Source of the DNA: Pantoea sp.
Lineage (GTDB): Bacteria > Pseudomonadota > Gammaproteobacteria > Enterobacterales > Enterobacteriaceae
Reading direction: 5' to 3'
Length of the DNA: 64,000 nt
Assembly: GCF_028283705.1 (NCBI RefSeq)
Contig: NZ_JAPWKD010000011.1
Location: 124,001-188,000, forward strand
Position numbers and translations under genes: made by a program. Below are positions 28,701-38,364 of this stretch, one piece after another (positions within the stretch are counted from its first letter, which is position 1; each line of letters starts with the position of its first letter). The notes under the pieces are model-generated. The model saw nothing but the letters and a program-made list of their open reading frames with translations. It was not told the DNA's origin and did no database searches.

Positions 28701-31700
28701 TATCTTTACCAGGCGCAACCATCACCAGTTGGTTCTGGTTAGCTCCTCCTGTCTGGTAGCTCTGGACTCGCTCGATCAGCGCATTAACTCTGTCGGCAAA
28801 ATCCTGCGGCTCTATTCCCAACAGCTGACTGAAGTAGGACTTTTCCGCCGGAGATAATCCTTTCTCCAGCTTATTTTTCACATTGTTTAACATGGCCAGC
28901 GCGCTTGACAGTCCGTTGTCAATTTTCGTGCCCTCACCGGGCTGCATTGCCGCACGCCCACGGCTGATGATTCTGGCAACGTCGTCAACTTTATCTTCGC
29001 CGGAGTCGCCCTCACCGCTATATGACTCATTATTCGTCTGTAGCTGTTCCAGCAATTCAATACCACCAGTAAGAACATCTTTGCCAAACTCCGCTATCAT
29101 AATGCTGGCGACCGACATCATTTCCTTATTAGCGAAATTGCGTGAAGCCGATTCCAGCGTATAAGCAAAACCGTTTTTGTTAATATCGGATAGCATATTG
29201 AACGCATTAATGAGGACTCTGGCTGTGGGGGGTAAAAATTGTTTGCCCTGAGACAGGAAAATAAATTTTGTGCCTTTAACTATTTCTTTTATCTGAGTAT
29301 TCGATGGTAACGCGCAGCACGGCATTACAGAGGTTTTCATTTCACAGTTACGCTGATATACCTTATTAATGAGTACCGCAATAGACAAACAGCCCCGGAC
29401 CAGAGTCCACGGGCTGCTGACTAAGCCCCCCATCAGACCGAAATTCATCCCCTCACCGAAGATTTCACGGGCAATAGCGCTAACCGCAGTGTCACTCAGC
29501 CCGGCAAGACCGGTATCGGCGAAGAGACTGGCCCATTCCAGCCCCGGTTCTTGCTGGATAGCCCGATAATCACGGGACAGTATCTGTTTACCATCACGTT
29601 TCTGCTCGTATTCATGGTAAATCATTTTGGCATACGCTTTTTTGTCAAAGGTAGTGCCGTCATCTGCGGCAATGCGCTCCGCCTCCTTTCTTACCAGATC
29701 ATCCCTTTGTTTCGGCTTCAGTCCCATCCCTTCGGTGAGGTTCGACAAAAACTTGCCGTGGAATTTCGCCAGCCTTTGCTCAATACCAAAAACTTCAGGT
29801 TCCCGATGCGTGACCTTCCGTAGCGCCGACTTTACTGTTCGATTGGCTTTTTCGGCGAGTAGAGGGATTTTGAGCGTGTCTTCTTCGAGTCCGGATAATT
29901 TATCCATAGAAAAAGAGAGTGCAGCGGTTTCTGTTGCCACTTTTTCCGCGTCATCAAGTGCTTCTTTATTCTCTGCAAGACAGTGAGGGATATCTTTAGT
30001 AATGGTTTGCCACAGCGCGTCCAGTTTTTTATTGTGCTGTTTCCACTGTGCTCTGCCTTGCTCGGATGCGAGATTTTCCTCAGTGCCCTGTTCATTACGC
30101 AGTTGCAGCACGTCATCATATTCTTTTTTACATTCTTCCTTAATCGCATTCAGTTCAGCCTGAGTTTCTGCAAAATGGCTTTTGACGAGGGACACGGCAT
30201 TTTGCACTGCAGCCTGGCGCAGCTTCATTTTGTTACAGGCTGCTGTGCGCTGATCGGATGGGGTACTGAGTGTGCAAACATTTTTTTTCTGCGTCTTTCG
30301 GCCGGCAATAGTCCCGGCTTTCTTAGCTTCCCCCTGCAGTATTCCCACATGCCTTTCCAGCTCGTATAAAGAAGTGAGTAATCCGGCACTCTTTACCTCC
30401 ATCAGGTCATTCAGTTTTTTCCCTTCCGCTGCAGATGACTTCATCCGGTCATACAACCCCACCACCTTATTAGCACCTTTCAGCGTCAGGCCACTGATGG
30501 CCGTTCCGGCGGTCTTTAATTGTGATCTCAAGTATCCGTCAAACTCGTACTGATCTCCGACATTCGCATCGCCGCCCGGCTTGTATTCACCGAGTTTTGC
30601 AGAAGCGATACTTAGCTGTTGCCATAATTGTTCCGTCAACGCAGCAACCTTATTCCCTTCCGCAAATATCACTCCGCAGGATTTAACGTTTTGCAGTTGC
30701 TCAATAGCCCGTTTCAGCACCGCACGCTGGGTTTTTACCTCGTTAATTTTTCCCGGTATGACACCTGCACCTTCCAGTGCGCGATAGGTGGTGACTGCTG
30801 CGGTAGCCAGTGGTTTTATATGCTGCGCAAGGTCTTTTCCCTTAAAACATTCTTCGGGGTCGGGGTGCTTTTCCAGATCCTGAGCGAATTGAAGTTTTGG
30901 TTCCAGCAACTGGCAGAGTTGCCTGACCAATCCGATAATGATACCCGCTTCGCCCTTAAGTATGTCAGCCTGAACCTTGGCCAATTCTTTAAATTTTTTA
31001 TTTGCGTTGCGGATACAAATATATTCCCGCAATGTTCCTTCTTTAAGTTCTTTTACTTCTTCTTTCAGGTCAGCCTGTATTGTCTTCCAGTCATTTTTGC
31101 AGAATGCGTCAAGAACCAGACGCAACTTTCCATGTTGCTGTGTGAGCTTGTCAGCGGGCAGCATCGCAACCTGTCTGTTTCTTGTTTGCACGCCCTTCAG
31201 AGCGACCTTCAGGTTCTTTCTTGCGCCTTCAATTTTATCCAGCAACCAGATTGCATCGTTATCGGTCGCCGCTTCCCGGACAAATCTTTTCGCCTCGGCG
31301 AGATTCTCAATAGCGTTAACAACGTCGGTGAGTGCCTCACAGGCGTTCAGTCGCTGCTTTTTCTCATCCCCGCTCATTTTACTGGCGACATCTTCCGAAA
31401 CCTGAAGGGCATCAGAACATTTTTTTAGCAGATCTGTAGCAACAGCCACCATGCCACGTGCCGTCAGCAACGGTGCCATTTTATCCACTCTATGTTTAAG
31501 CGCGATACCGGCATCGGCAAGATACTGGTGATTTTTTCCCCCCAGATTTCTGAATTCATTGGCTGTATTGATGTGTTCTGCATGTTCTTTTGCGCTCACT
31601 AAATGCTGGGGTACTTCATTTTTTAGTTGTGAGAATAAATCTGATAATTGGCTATCACTCAGACTGAGCTGGCTGAGTAATTCGTCCAGTTTATCCAGGA

Positions 31701-32088
31701 CTTCATGCTGAAACGCGCTGATTTTCACAGAGGCAGGCTCCGTACGCTTAAATTCACGCTCCTGATGGCAATAATCTTTCAGTACATCGCTCAGTTTCTG
31801 CAATTGTTTATCAGTAAGGTGCGTATTTAATCCACCCTGGGTCAATAAACCGGCCTCATTGAGGCGCTGCTTTAATTCTTCATCATGATTCAGGCATAAG
31901 TTCAGTAAGTCGGTTGCTGCTGCTCCAGGCCAACTTTTTTGACTTTCTATAAAGCTGCTGAGAGCCGTGCATACCACGTTCGATGTAAAGATTTCCTCGG
32001 AACTGTTCGCGTTACTTTTACGATTACCCGAGACAGGGGAGATTGGGTTTACATTCAGTTCTGACGAACTTGAGGGGACGGAGAGCAT
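25777..32088 (-). CDS. Giant effector/toxin-like protein with M91 (NleD-like) zinc-protease motif
   Basis: The protein is 2103 residues. The frame is open to 32166, but TAAGGA 8 bases before the ATG at 32088 marks the start. The N-terminus is MLSVPSSSSELNVNPISPVS, rich in Ser, Pro and Asn, with no membrane signal; this composition is common in type III effectors. Roughly residues 40-900 are highly charged and mainly helical, likely coiled coil. A zinc motif LLHEMLHLEG lies at His1164-His1168, as in NleD/HopH-type M91 peptidases. A weakly hydrophobic stretch lies near 1690-1760. A C-terminal domain carries VLTGTHG (His1906) and IGAFCYS (Cys1978). The gene is AT-rich against its neighbours and stands alone. 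It is probably a horizontally acquired secreted protein; secretion route and target are unknown. Confidence 0.75.
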   Translation of the reverse strand: MLSVPSSSSELNVNPISPVSGNRKSNANSSEEIFTSNVVCTALSSFIESQKSWPGAAATDLLNLCLNHDEELKQRLNEAGLLTQGGLNTHLTDKQLQKLSDVLKDYCHQEREFKRTEPASVKISAFQHEVLDKLDELLSQLSLSDSQLSDLFSQLKNEVPQHLVSAKEHAEHINTANEFRNLGGKNHQYLADAGIALKHRVDKMAPLLTARGMVAVATDLLKKCSDALQVSEDVASKMSGDEKKQRLNACEALTDVVNAIENLAEAKRFVREAATDNDAIWLLDKIEGARKNLKVALKGVQTRNRQVAMLPADKLTQQHGKLRLVLDAFCKNDWKTIQADLKEEVKELKEGTLREYICIRNANKKFKELAKVQADILKGEAGIIIGLVRQLCQLLEPKLQFAQDLEKHPDPEECFKGKDLAQHIKPLATAAVTTYRALEGAGVIPGKINEVKTQRAVLKRAIEQLQNVKSCGVIFAEGNKVAALTEQLWQQLSIASAKLGEYKPGGDANVGDQYEFDGYLRSQLKTAGTAISGLTLKGANKVVGLYDRMKSSAAEGKKLNDLMEVKSAGLLTSLYELERHVGILQGEAKKAGTIAGRKTQKKNVCTLSTPSDQRTAACNKMKLRQAAVQNAVSLVKSHFAETQAELNAIKEECKKEYDDVLQLRNEQGTEENLASEQGRAQWKQHNKKLDALWQTITKDIPHCLAENKEALDDAEKVATETAALSFSMDKLSGLEEDTLKIPLLAEKANRTVKSALRKVTHREPEVFGIEQRLAKFHGKFLSNLTEGMGLKPKQRDDLVRKEAERIAADDGTTFDKKAYAKMIYHEYEQKRDGKQILSRDYRAIQQEPGLEWASLFADTGLAGLSDTAVSAIAREIFGEGMNFGLMGGLVSSPWTLVRGCLSIAVLINKVYQRNCEMKTSVMPCCALPSNTQIKEIVKGTKFIFLSQGKQFLPPTARVLINAFNMLSDINKNGFAYTLESASRNFANKEMMSVASIMIAEFGKDVLTGGIELLEQLQTNNESYSGEGDSGEDKVDDVARIISRGRAAMQPGEGTKIDNGLSSALAMLNNVKNKLEKGLSPAEKSYFSQLLGIEPQDFADRVNALIERVQSYQTGGANQNQLVMVAPGKDNFAACVVKGDPLNRIFISRDALENSEHEVGIMLLHEMLHLEGTEDNVENAWNDTGKNLALVEGLHLRTPYVQRDTANHAGKHISHDGLSFYVHIRTGSEMTNNNFSGFRVLPNSLASNQSSVQNAALALNGDELKIPGFKKVNIKNKSELDTLYDSLKKDMDATERLINKNSHDDDRLNNARFFKLEDYKNLVEGFQKLQTQWNRKALSLDDKNKVQKRLQKNGDVGRNSEISDQDILKEIGADGGQDYESILRRKIFKGRAEMLIKHHSEHYHSEKFTGTPEPFQLDLTDRAVAVRNKWLTSLYQKYGINPERIKCDYIAAWPLAGLRNSNSSDGVDLLQIAPGDLAANNIHDKIHKISGFSINEYTVHYPDDYPQGLKDELENGMWSDFQVAFIDKMDNYTEVTNYKKNLNARAKLAFAFNRRSDDPELKSAEINRNLSRARPVVFGDHTVAGMFIIPDKTNGNKGRLYSLDPTFKAVDIEYGADVNELFRNNPELKKKIDVGLVGRPSSDSSFTRNLIKFLSPSARFDRSNKIEFVFTKSNAETTKVEDFLFNGLKERLYTNMDDLTVSSLEIKVQDYLEGAKFLLNAVTAEMGPELAAFATIAQVIIPLVQAKWADDPDLAEAYTREALWSLVLTAVMHSAGSALEHFNKSELEAEINKTVADIKRRPATAKQEVETFSNYLDEMVQRSNRNFTAKKTTRNGIDIIMYPNEAAAAEKYCTNAQFLSLEQNANNARIFLTNHETNGTIIQNKILDILKHDPTGKGKIHVLTGTHGNADGVRTYGGRGSDSATRFSQQDWEWTQTLATEYKKRIEIHDISGPGYANGKVGNIITNAGENDVVIGAFCYSRNDNEVRAALNLHPVTSYVSYEAPANSGITEINFWPGLRREPVPYWMRSFAENGEYITTGQKITFNGIEKKETFDSIFAQFKKHHPKASRLEFNLKNQSMIVKYGPGVEIPAGVTIKFGKAHP

Positions 32089-32238
32089 CGGTACGTTCCT
32101 TAGAGAGAGGTTATTAATACCTGGCAATCTATGCCAATGCATCTGAACCTTCTTTCGAAAAAGCACCGATATTTATATGTTATGTCTTTAGAAAAAAAAC
32201 AGCCCGATAAATCACGCCGTTACACTACACCGCTCCTC

Positions 32239-33423
32239 TTAACGATTCCGCGCCAGAAACTCACTCAACCGCATCAATCCCTGCTGCAACTTGTCCGTTG
32301 ACGAAACTGCATGGCACCAGCGTAACCAGCCGTTTCCTTCAGGACCAAACGCGGCACCCGGTGCCAGACCCAGAGCGCTTTCCCGCACCAGCCGTTTCGC
32401 CAGCGTGGTGGTATCGTCAAATCCTTCGATGCGGAAGAACGCATACATACCACCACCGCTTTCCGGCACGCTTACGCCCGGTAATTCCCGCAGGCCATTT
32501 ACCAGAAACTGATAGCTGCGCGCCAGCTCGGCGCGCAGGCTGATGATTCCACTTTCACCGCCAAGTAGCGCCGCCTGGGCTGCACGCTGGCAAGGTTCGA
32601 ACAAACAACTGGTATTGAACTCAATCAGTTTACCCAGAGCATCAATGATGGATGGCGGAGCCACTACCCAGCCGACGCGAAAACCGGTCATCAGCCAGGC
32701 TTTGGAAAAGGTATTTACTGAAATCAATCGATCTTCCGGCGTCGCATAATCCAGAAATGAGGGCGCGTAATGGCGGTCGCTGGCATAGATCAAGCGCTGA
32801 TAGGCGTCATCGCTGAGAATCCAGATACCGTGTTTACGGCAATGTGCGAGTATCGTCTGAACTTCCTCATCGGTGATGGTCCAGCCGGTAGGGTTACCTG
32901 GTGAGTTGATAATCAGCATACGCACATCAGGCGTCAGCGCACTCAGCAACAGGTCCATATCCAGCGCCCATGCGCCATCTTGCACTGTCAACGCCACACG
33001 TTCGACAGAGGCACCGAGGATCTGCGGGATCTCTACCACGTTCGGCCACACTGGCGTGATCGCCACCACCTTATCGCCCGGTGACAGCACCGTTTGCGCC
33101 ACCAGCATCAGGCCGTTAATTCCGGCACTGGTAATCGCCAGCTGATCGCTGCTGATAGTATGACCATGCAGCAGGCTCAGATAATCGGACAACGCCTGAC
33201 GCAAATAGGGTCGCCCGAGATTCTGGATATAACGGGTCTCCCCCTGCTGTAGCGAGGTGATAGCCGCATCGGTAATAAACTGTGGCGTGGGTTTGTCGGA
33301 TTCACCAAACCAGAAGGCGAGCATATCGGGACGATCCATCCCTTCATTGGCAATTTCGCGGATGAGCGAGGGTGAAATCTGGCTGATAGTGTTGCGCGAG
33401 ACGAGGGGAAAAGACGACTGCAT
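32239..33423 (-). CDS. Class I/II PLP aminotransferase
   Basis: This is a 394-residue fold type I aminotransferase. The NSPGNPTG loop, the DDAY aspartate/tyrosine pair, and the PLP lysine in NTFSKAWLMTGFRVGW are all in place. It resembles the aspartate/aromatic aminotransferase group; the amino donor and acceptor cannot be read. It stands alone, with 82 bases before a LysR gene on the same strand, which may or may not control it. Confidence 0.86.
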   Translation of the reverse strand: MQSSFPLVSRNTISQISPSLIREIANEGMDRPDMLAFWFGESDKPTPQFITDAAITSLQQGETRYIQNLGRPYLRQALSDYLSLLHGHTISSDQLAITSAGINGLMLVAQTVLSPGDKVVAITPVWPNVVEIPQILGASVERVALTVQDGAWALDMDLLLSALTPDVRMLIINSPGNPTGWTITDEEVQTILAHCRKHGIWILSDDAYQRLIYASDRHYAPSFLDYATPEDRLISVNTFSKAWLMTGFRVGWVVAPPSIIDALGKLIEFNTSCLFEPCQRAAQAALLGGESGIISLRAELARSYQFLVNGLRELPGVSVPESGGGMYAFFRIEGFDDTTTLAKRLVRESALGLAPGAAFGPEGNGWLRWCHAVSSTDKLQQGLMRLSEFLARNR

Positions 33424-33505
33424 GAAAAAACCTCCAACGATTATCCCTGTTTAACTGTTATTTCAATACATAGCACCCACCTGGTATACCACGCAGCGCA
33501 AAAGT

Positions 33506-34435
33506 TCAGGAATAGCAATTTTGTCTGGCTGAGTTGTCATTCAGTTCACGCACATAATCGATAAACGCCTGTAAGGGGGCGGGGATCAGGCGACGATCGT
33601 TATAGTAAAGCCATAACCCGGAAAAACTGAGCCACCAGTCGGCCAGAATCGGCTGTAGCTGCCCACAGGCGAACGCCGGTTGTAACCAATCTTCAAACAA
33701 ATAAACGATGCCCACACCGGCGATGGCCGCCTGCACAGTTAAATCCATCGCCGCCCCAATGCTACAGGTTAAGGGACCATTGGGTTGCAGACGCAGGTTT
33801 TCACCGTCGCGGGCAAACTCCCATTCCGCCATCACGCCTGTGGCGTAACGACCGCGCAGGCAACGATGTTGCATCAGATCGCGGGGATGTTGCGGGATGC
33901 CATATTGCGCCAGATAACCAGCCGCCGCCGCGGCGGCAAAGCGCTGGGTGCGTGGTCCAATTGGCAGCGCCACCATATCTTGCTCCAGATGGTCGTCATA
34001 ACGGATGCCAGCATCGCAGCCGTCGCGAAAAATATCCTGCACGTTACTTTCAGCGACGATTTCCAGCTGAATATCCGGATAGCGTTGCAGAAAACCAGGC
34101 ACAATTCCTGGAAGCACCAGGCGTGCTGCACTAACTGGCACATTCAGGCGCAATGTGCCGCCCGGCGTGTTGCGAAAACGGTTCAATGCATCGAGCGCCG
34201 CATCCACCTCATTCATGGCCGGTAGCAGGCGAGCCATCAAGGCCCTGCCCGCTTCGGTCAGCGCGACGGTGCGGGTTGTGCGATTAAACAAACGCACGCC
34301 CAGTTGCTGCTCAGCACGTCGCACGGCATCACTCAAACGCGAAGGGTTGCTGCCGGTCATGCGAGCAGCTTCGCGAAAGCCTCCGGCTTTGGCTACCGCC
34401 ACCACGGCGTGTAATAAGGCAATATCTAATGACAT
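33506..34435 (-). CDS. LysR-family transcriptional regulator
   Basis: This is a 309-residue LTTR. The frame is open further upstream, but the typical N-terminus MSLDIALLHAVVAVAKAGGF begins at 34435. The winged helix includes GSNPSRLSDAVRRAEQQLGVRLFNRTTR, followed by a linker and a substrate-binding domain with FLQRYPDIQLEIV. It diverges from the pdxI-like gene across 96 bases and is the natural candidate to control it. Confidence 0.9.
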   Translation of the reverse strand: MSLDIALLHAVVAVAKAGGFREAARMTGSNPSRLSDAVRRAEQQLGVRLFNRTTRTVALTEAGRALMARLLPAMNEVDAALDALNRFRNTPGGTLRLNVPVSAARLVLPGIVPGFLQRYPDIQLEIVAESNVQDIFRDGCDAGIRYDDHLEQDMVALPIGPRTQRFAAAAAAGYLAQYGIPQHPRDLMQHRCLRGRYATGVMAEWEFARDGENLRLQPNGPLTCSIGAAMDLTVQAAIAGVGIVYLFEDWLQPAFACGQLQPILADWWLSFSGLWLYYNDRRLIPAPLQAFIDYVRELNDNSARQNCYS

Positions 34436-34531
34436 TGTGCGCCACTCCGTACATTGTGTCCTGATTTCACCGGATAGTTGCACAGCCCAACCCCCGTTAC
34501 AATCTTCAGACACCCTATGACGGAGGTTCTT

Positions 34532-35395
34532 ATGTCTCATCCCGTAATGACTTACCCCCTCGGCGACCGCAGCGTGAATCGTCTCGGCTATGGTGCCATG
34601 CAGTTGGCCGGGCCGGGCGTGTTTGGTCCGCCACAAGATGAAGGGCGCGCCTTACAGGTGCTGCGAGAGGCGATTGATGCCGGTGTTAATCATATCGATA
34701 CCAGCGATTTCTATGGTCCCCATGTCACCAATCAGCTCATCAAAAAAGCGCTCTATCCCTATGCCGGGGATCTGGTGATTGTGACTAAAGTCGGCGCGCG
34801 TCGTGACCAGCAAGGCGGCTGGTTACCGGCTTTTACCCCAGCGGAGCTGACACAGGCAGTGGAAGATAACCTGCTCAATCTGGGCCTTGAGGTGATGGAT
34901 GTGGTGAATCTGCGCGCCATGTTTGATGTGCACGGTCCGGCTGAAGGTTCTTTGGAGGAACAACTCACTACACTTATCAAACTAAAAGAACGCGGGCTGA
35001 TTCGACATATCGGTTTAAGCAATGTTACGGCGAAACAGGTGGCTGATGCCCAGGCCATGACTCCAATTGCCTGTGTACAGAACCTCTATAATCTGGCTAA
35101 CCGCGAGGATGATGCACTGTTGGATCACCTGGCAGCGCAGGGCATTGCTTATGTGCCCTTCTTCCCGCTTGGCGGCTTTTCGCCGTTGCAATCAGCACAG
35201 TTGACGGCGGTAGCAAACGAGCTGAGTGCAACGCCTTTGCAGGTCGCTCTGGCATGGTTGCTGCAACGATCGCCGAACATCTTGCTGATTCCGGGCACCT
35301 CTTCGCCAGAACATCTAAAACAGAATCTGGCAAGCGCCGGGCTGCACTTATCGGACGACATCGTGGCAAGACTGGAGGGACTGGCCGAAGCCTGA
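34532..35395 (+). CDS. pdxI: Aldo/keto reductase, PdxI (YdbC)-like pyridoxal reductase
   Basis: This is a 287-residue aldo/keto reductase very like E. coli YdbC, which has been renamed PdxI for NADPH-dependent pyridoxal reduction. Shared segments include VNRLGYGAMQLAGPGVFGPP, HIDTSDFYGPHVTNQ and WLLQRSPNILLIPGTSS. The AKR catalytic Asp, Tyr, Lys and His lie in DTSDFYG, VTKVGAR and the region after it. The start is the ATG after GGAGG at 34532, not the upstream in-frame one. It diverges from a LysR gene that probably regulates it. Confidence 0.88.
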   Translation: MSHPVMTYPLGDRSVNRLGYGAMQLAGPGVFGPPQDEGRALQVLREAIDAGVNHIDTSDFYGPHVTNQLIKKALYPYAGDLVIVTKVGARRDQQGGWLPAFTPAELTQAVEDNLLNLGLEVMDVVNLRAMFDVHGPAEGSLEEQLTTLIKLKERGLIRHIGLSNVTAKQVADAQAMTPIACVQNLYNLANREDDALLDHLAAQGIAYVPFFPLGGFSPLQSAQLTAVANELSATPLQVALAWLLQRSPNILLIPGTSSPEHLKQNLASAGLHLSDDIVARLEGLAEA

Positions 35396-35416
35396 TCCCT
35401 CAGTTTTTGTCTAGCT

Positions 35417-36562
35417 CTAAGATAAATAAATCTCTTTCAGCCGCTTTTTGAAGGTTTGAGGATCATGCTGCTGGCGGATCCTCAATATTGCCTGCGCTGA
35501 GCGCTGGTTGATACTTTCCGGGTCATGCAGGACATCAGCAATATATCCTTTTAGCTGGCTGACCACGGTATTCCTGATTGTCTGTTTAGCTTGCTCTGAA
35601 TCGACAGTAAATTCATACATATCATTCAGTTTGTAATCAATAAGCCAGCCGGTGGTCGGTGGATTAATTTCTGGTAATGCACGCACATTGGTGGTTATTA
35701 CCGGACAGCCACACGCCTGCATTTCCAGCACGGAAAATCCGTAAGTGTCCTGCCAGGTGGGAAGCAGGCCAACATCCGTCTCTTTTAATAATGCAATGAC
35801 AGACGAATTGGGTAATGATCCGGAATGCTGAAAGAAAGGCCATTTTTTGATTAACCCTTCGATTTGACTGTAGAATTCCTCGCGATCCTGATATTGACGG
35901 TGGGCTATATTATGTTTGCGTGACAGGTCACCAATGATATTCACCTTTATACGATCAACATTGATGATCCCCTCATTTGCCAGTTCAGAAAACGCCATCA
36001 CCACTTCGGCCCCACCTTTGCGGTAAAACTCATTGCCGATAAAGGTAAAAGTGACCTTCTCTCCGGTGACTTCACGTCCTTTATCCGTCAGTAAAGGCTG
36101 GGGTGGGTGCATCACGCATAGCTTCGCCGCGATAACATCTTTTACCGCCGGGAAGGCTTCCAGCAGCTTCAGCTGGATATTGCTGGTGACTTCGGAAATG
36201 GCAATCAACTGGATGCACTCTTTACGGGCCGCAAGCTGCATCAGATTATGAAGTTCGGGATTGTCTGTTTTGGCTATGCCTGCAACCGGCAGGACACGTG
36301 GAATTTCGGTTTCGAAGGTCGAGACCCAGCGGTCCGATGTTCGGGCAACTTCATTAAAAAGATGAATGATATCCGCATCATTCGCCGCCAGACCGGGAAC
36401 AGGTTGAAAGACAAATATCTTATTTTTCTTCAACAATTTCTGACGCAGGGCATTGATGTAAAGATATATGTTTTTCTTTTTCAAATTCACATAATTGTTT
36501 TCAGAATCCACCATTATGTTTCTTTTTTCCGGATAACCATCACTACTCACTACAATTTTCAT
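35417..36562 (-). CDS. Family GT4 glycosyltransferase
   Basis: This is a 381-residue GT-B glycosyltransferase. The C-terminal donor domain shows the retaining GT4 motif in DTYGFSVLEMQACGCPVI (E-x7-E type). FTFIGNEFYRKGG opens that domain, and the N-terminal acceptor domain has FVFQPVPGLAANDADIIHLFN. TTG and ATG codons are adjacent; the ATG at 36562 follows AAGGAGG. No partner polysaccharide genes adjoin it, so the acceptor is unknown. The gene is AT-richer than its neighbours, a weak sign of transfer. Confidence 0.8.
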   Translation of the reverse strand: MKIVVSSDGYPEKRNIMVDSENNYVNLKKKNIYLYINALRQKLLKKNKIFVFQPVPGLAANDADIIHLFNEVARTSDRWVSTFETEIPRVLPVAGIAKTDNPELHNLMQLAARKECIQLIAISEVTSNIQLKLLEAFPAVKDVIAAKLCVMHPPQPLLTDKGREVTGEKVTFTFIGNEFYRKGGAEVVMAFSELANEGIINVDRIKVNIIGDLSRKHNIAHRQYQDREEFYSQIEGLIKKWPFFQHSGSLPNSSVIALLKETDVGLLPTWQDTYGFSVLEMQACGCPVITTNVRALPEINPPTTGWLIDYKLNDMYEFTVDSEQAKQTIRNTVVSQLKGYIADVLHDPESINQRSAQAILRIRQQHDPQTFKKRLKEIYLS

Positions 36563-36762
36563 CAATCCTCCTTAACGCTTGACGAGTTTATAAGAATTAA
36601 AAAATCGCCAGTAAGACAGTTATAAAATAATTTCGTCATGAGTAAAGGAGTTACGGGAAAATTAGGAAAAGTAGTAGTAATTTGTTTGGGAAGCATTAAC
36701 AGGATGATAGAACCAAGTGTAAATTATGTTTCCAACGATCAAACAGTGCCAGTAGATAATGT

Positions 36763-36788
36763 GGAATGTCAGCATAGGCTGACATTCC
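36763..36788. terminator. Strong hairpin downstream of rluF
   Basis: A perfect 11-bp stem GGAATGTCAGC/GCTGACATTCC with loop ATAG lies just past the rluF stop. No T-tract follows on the minus strand, so it may stabilise the transcript end rather than terminate on its own. Confidence 0.5.
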
Positions 36789-36795
36789 GACCGGC

Positions 36796-37668
36796 TTAGC
36801 GCCCTTTCTTTTTCCGTCCTGGCTGGGTAAAACGCTTGCGTGATGCCGGATGCGCTTCTGCTTTGTCGCCTTTCTTCGGGCCATTGCTCACGGGTTTGTT
36901 CGCGTTGCTGGTCTTTGCCGGGGCTTTTTTCGTTGCCTTATCTTCTGAGGACGAGTTTTCAATCAGCTTAAACAGGTCGATCAATTCATCATCGGTCAAA
37001 TCGCGCCACTCACCGAGCGGCAATCCTTTCAGATTGACGTTCATGATGCGGGTGCGCTCCAGTTTGGTGACTTCAAAGCCGAAATGTTTACACATACGGC
37101 GGATCTGACGATTAAGCCCCTGCACCAGCGTGATACGAAACACAAAGGTCGATTCCTTCTTCACTTTGCATTTTTTGGTCACGGTACCGAGCATGGGGAC
37201 ACCCGCGCCCATACCGGCAATAAATTCGTCTGTGATCGGTTTATCAACCGTCACCACATATTCCTTTTCGTGGTTGTTACCAGCACGCAGGATTCTGTTG
37301 ACTAAATCACCATGGTTGGTAAGGAAAATCAGTCCCTGCGAATCTTTATCCAGTCGGCCAATCGGAAATACGCGTTTGCTATGGTTGACGAAATCACTGA
37401 TGTTATCGCGCTCGCCTTCTTCCATAGTGGTGATGATGCCCACCGGTTTATTCAGCGCAATCAACACCAGATCGTCGGCGTCACGAGGTTCAATCAGCTG
37501 ACCATTCACTTTAACTTCATCACCGACAAACACCTGAGCACCCACAGTGGCACGTTTACCGTTGATAAAAACGTTGCCCTGCTCGATGTAACGATCGGCA
37601 TCGCGACGCGAGCAAATGCCGCTTTCGCTGATGTATTTATTAAGGCGGGTGGATGAGTTGGTCAGCAT
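36796..37668 (-). CDS. rluF: 23S rRNA pseudouridine(2604) synthase RluF
   Basis: This is a 290-residue RsuA/RluB/E/F-type pseudouridine synthase, the same length as E. coli RluF. An S4-type RNA-binding domain sits at residues 1-60 ([20 protein letters not shown]). The catalytic Asp lies in [15 protein letters not shown], and [13 protein letters not shown] is the C-terminal motif. A low-complexity basic tail from about 245 ([13 protein letters not shown] to GRKKKGR) is usual for RluF. It stands alone. Confidence 0.94.
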   Translation of the reverse strand: MLTNSSTRLNKYISESGICSRRDADRYIEQGNVFINGKRATVGAQVFVGDEVKVNGQLIEPRDADDLVLIALNKPVGIITTMEEGERDNISDFVNHSKRVFPIGRLDKDSQGLIFLTNHGDLVNRILRAGNNHEKEYVVTVDKPITDEFIAGMGAGVPMLGTVTKKCKVKKESTFVFRITLVQGLNRQIRRMCKHFGFEVTKLERTRIMNVNLKGLPLGEWRDLTDDELIDLFKLIENSSSEDKATKKAPAKTSNANKPVSNGPKKGDKAEAHPASRKRFTQPGRKKKGR

Positions 37669-37756
37669 GGTTCCTCCGAAAAAAGAAGCGGACTATACAA
37701 CAACCTTTGGCTTTCTGTGAGTGCTTTACGCAAAAGATGTAACACAGACGCTAACG

Positions 37757-38227
37757 CTAATCTGTGGCCTGAATCGGCCAAGCGGACTGAGCCTTGATTT
37801 CCTTCAGCACAAACATACTTTGCATCTCTTTAATACCCGGCAAGCGCCGAATCACCGACATGGCAAAATCAGCATAGCGATCCATATCGGCAGCGACCAC
37901 CTGCAATAAAAAGTCAGCATCGCCACCGATGCTGTAACAGGCAACGACGTTATCCAGTGCGGTCACTTCTGCCTCAAACTTTCGCGCCTCTGCCTCGCTG
38001 TGGCTGTCGATAGTGACGCGGACGAACACCATCATGCTAAGACCAATTTTCTTGCGGTTAAGTACAGCGCGATATCCCTGAATAACTTCATCTTCTTCCA
38101 GCTTGCGCACTTTGCGCCAGCACGGTGACGGGGACAGACCAAGGGTGTCGGCGAGAGTTTGATTGGTCATTCGCGCGTCGCGCTGTAACTGTTCGAGAAT
38201 CCTGACGTCTGTCTTGCTGAGAGCCAT
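37757..38227 (-). CDS. Lrp/AsnC-family transcriptional regulator
   Basis: This is a 156-residue regulator. The start MALSKTDVRIL is chosen at 38227; an upstream in-frame start would add 10 residues. The N-terminal helix-turn-helix contains LADTLGLSPSPCWRKVRKLEEDEVI and the RAM ligand domain contains GGDADFLLQVVAADMDRYADF. It diverges from the DUF2000 gene across 137 bases and may control it. Amino acids are the usual ligands of the family. Confidence 0.92.
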   Translation of the reverse strand: MALSKTDVRILEQLQRDARMTNQTLADTLGLSPSPCWRKVRKLEEDEVIQGYRAVLNRKKIGLSMMVFVRVTIDSHSEAEARKFEAEVTALDNVVACYSIGGDADFLLQVVAADMDRYADFAMSVIRRLPGIKEMQSMFVLKEIKAQSAWPIQATD

Positions 38228-38364
38228 AAGAGAATTATCCTTTCTTCCTTTAATCATATAAGGGCAGATCTTGCCTTAATTTAGGAAAATCCAGGGTTAT
38301 TCAGCAAGCACTTTTCCGGCCAGCTCACGCACAATATCGCCTTCAGCAAACGCAGGAGTAAAAA

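Noticed and set aside
30628..31428. 266-codon plus-strand open frame inside the giant gene
   Set aside because: Antisense shadow of the AT-rich coding strand; cysteine/phenylalanine-rich product without ribosome site.
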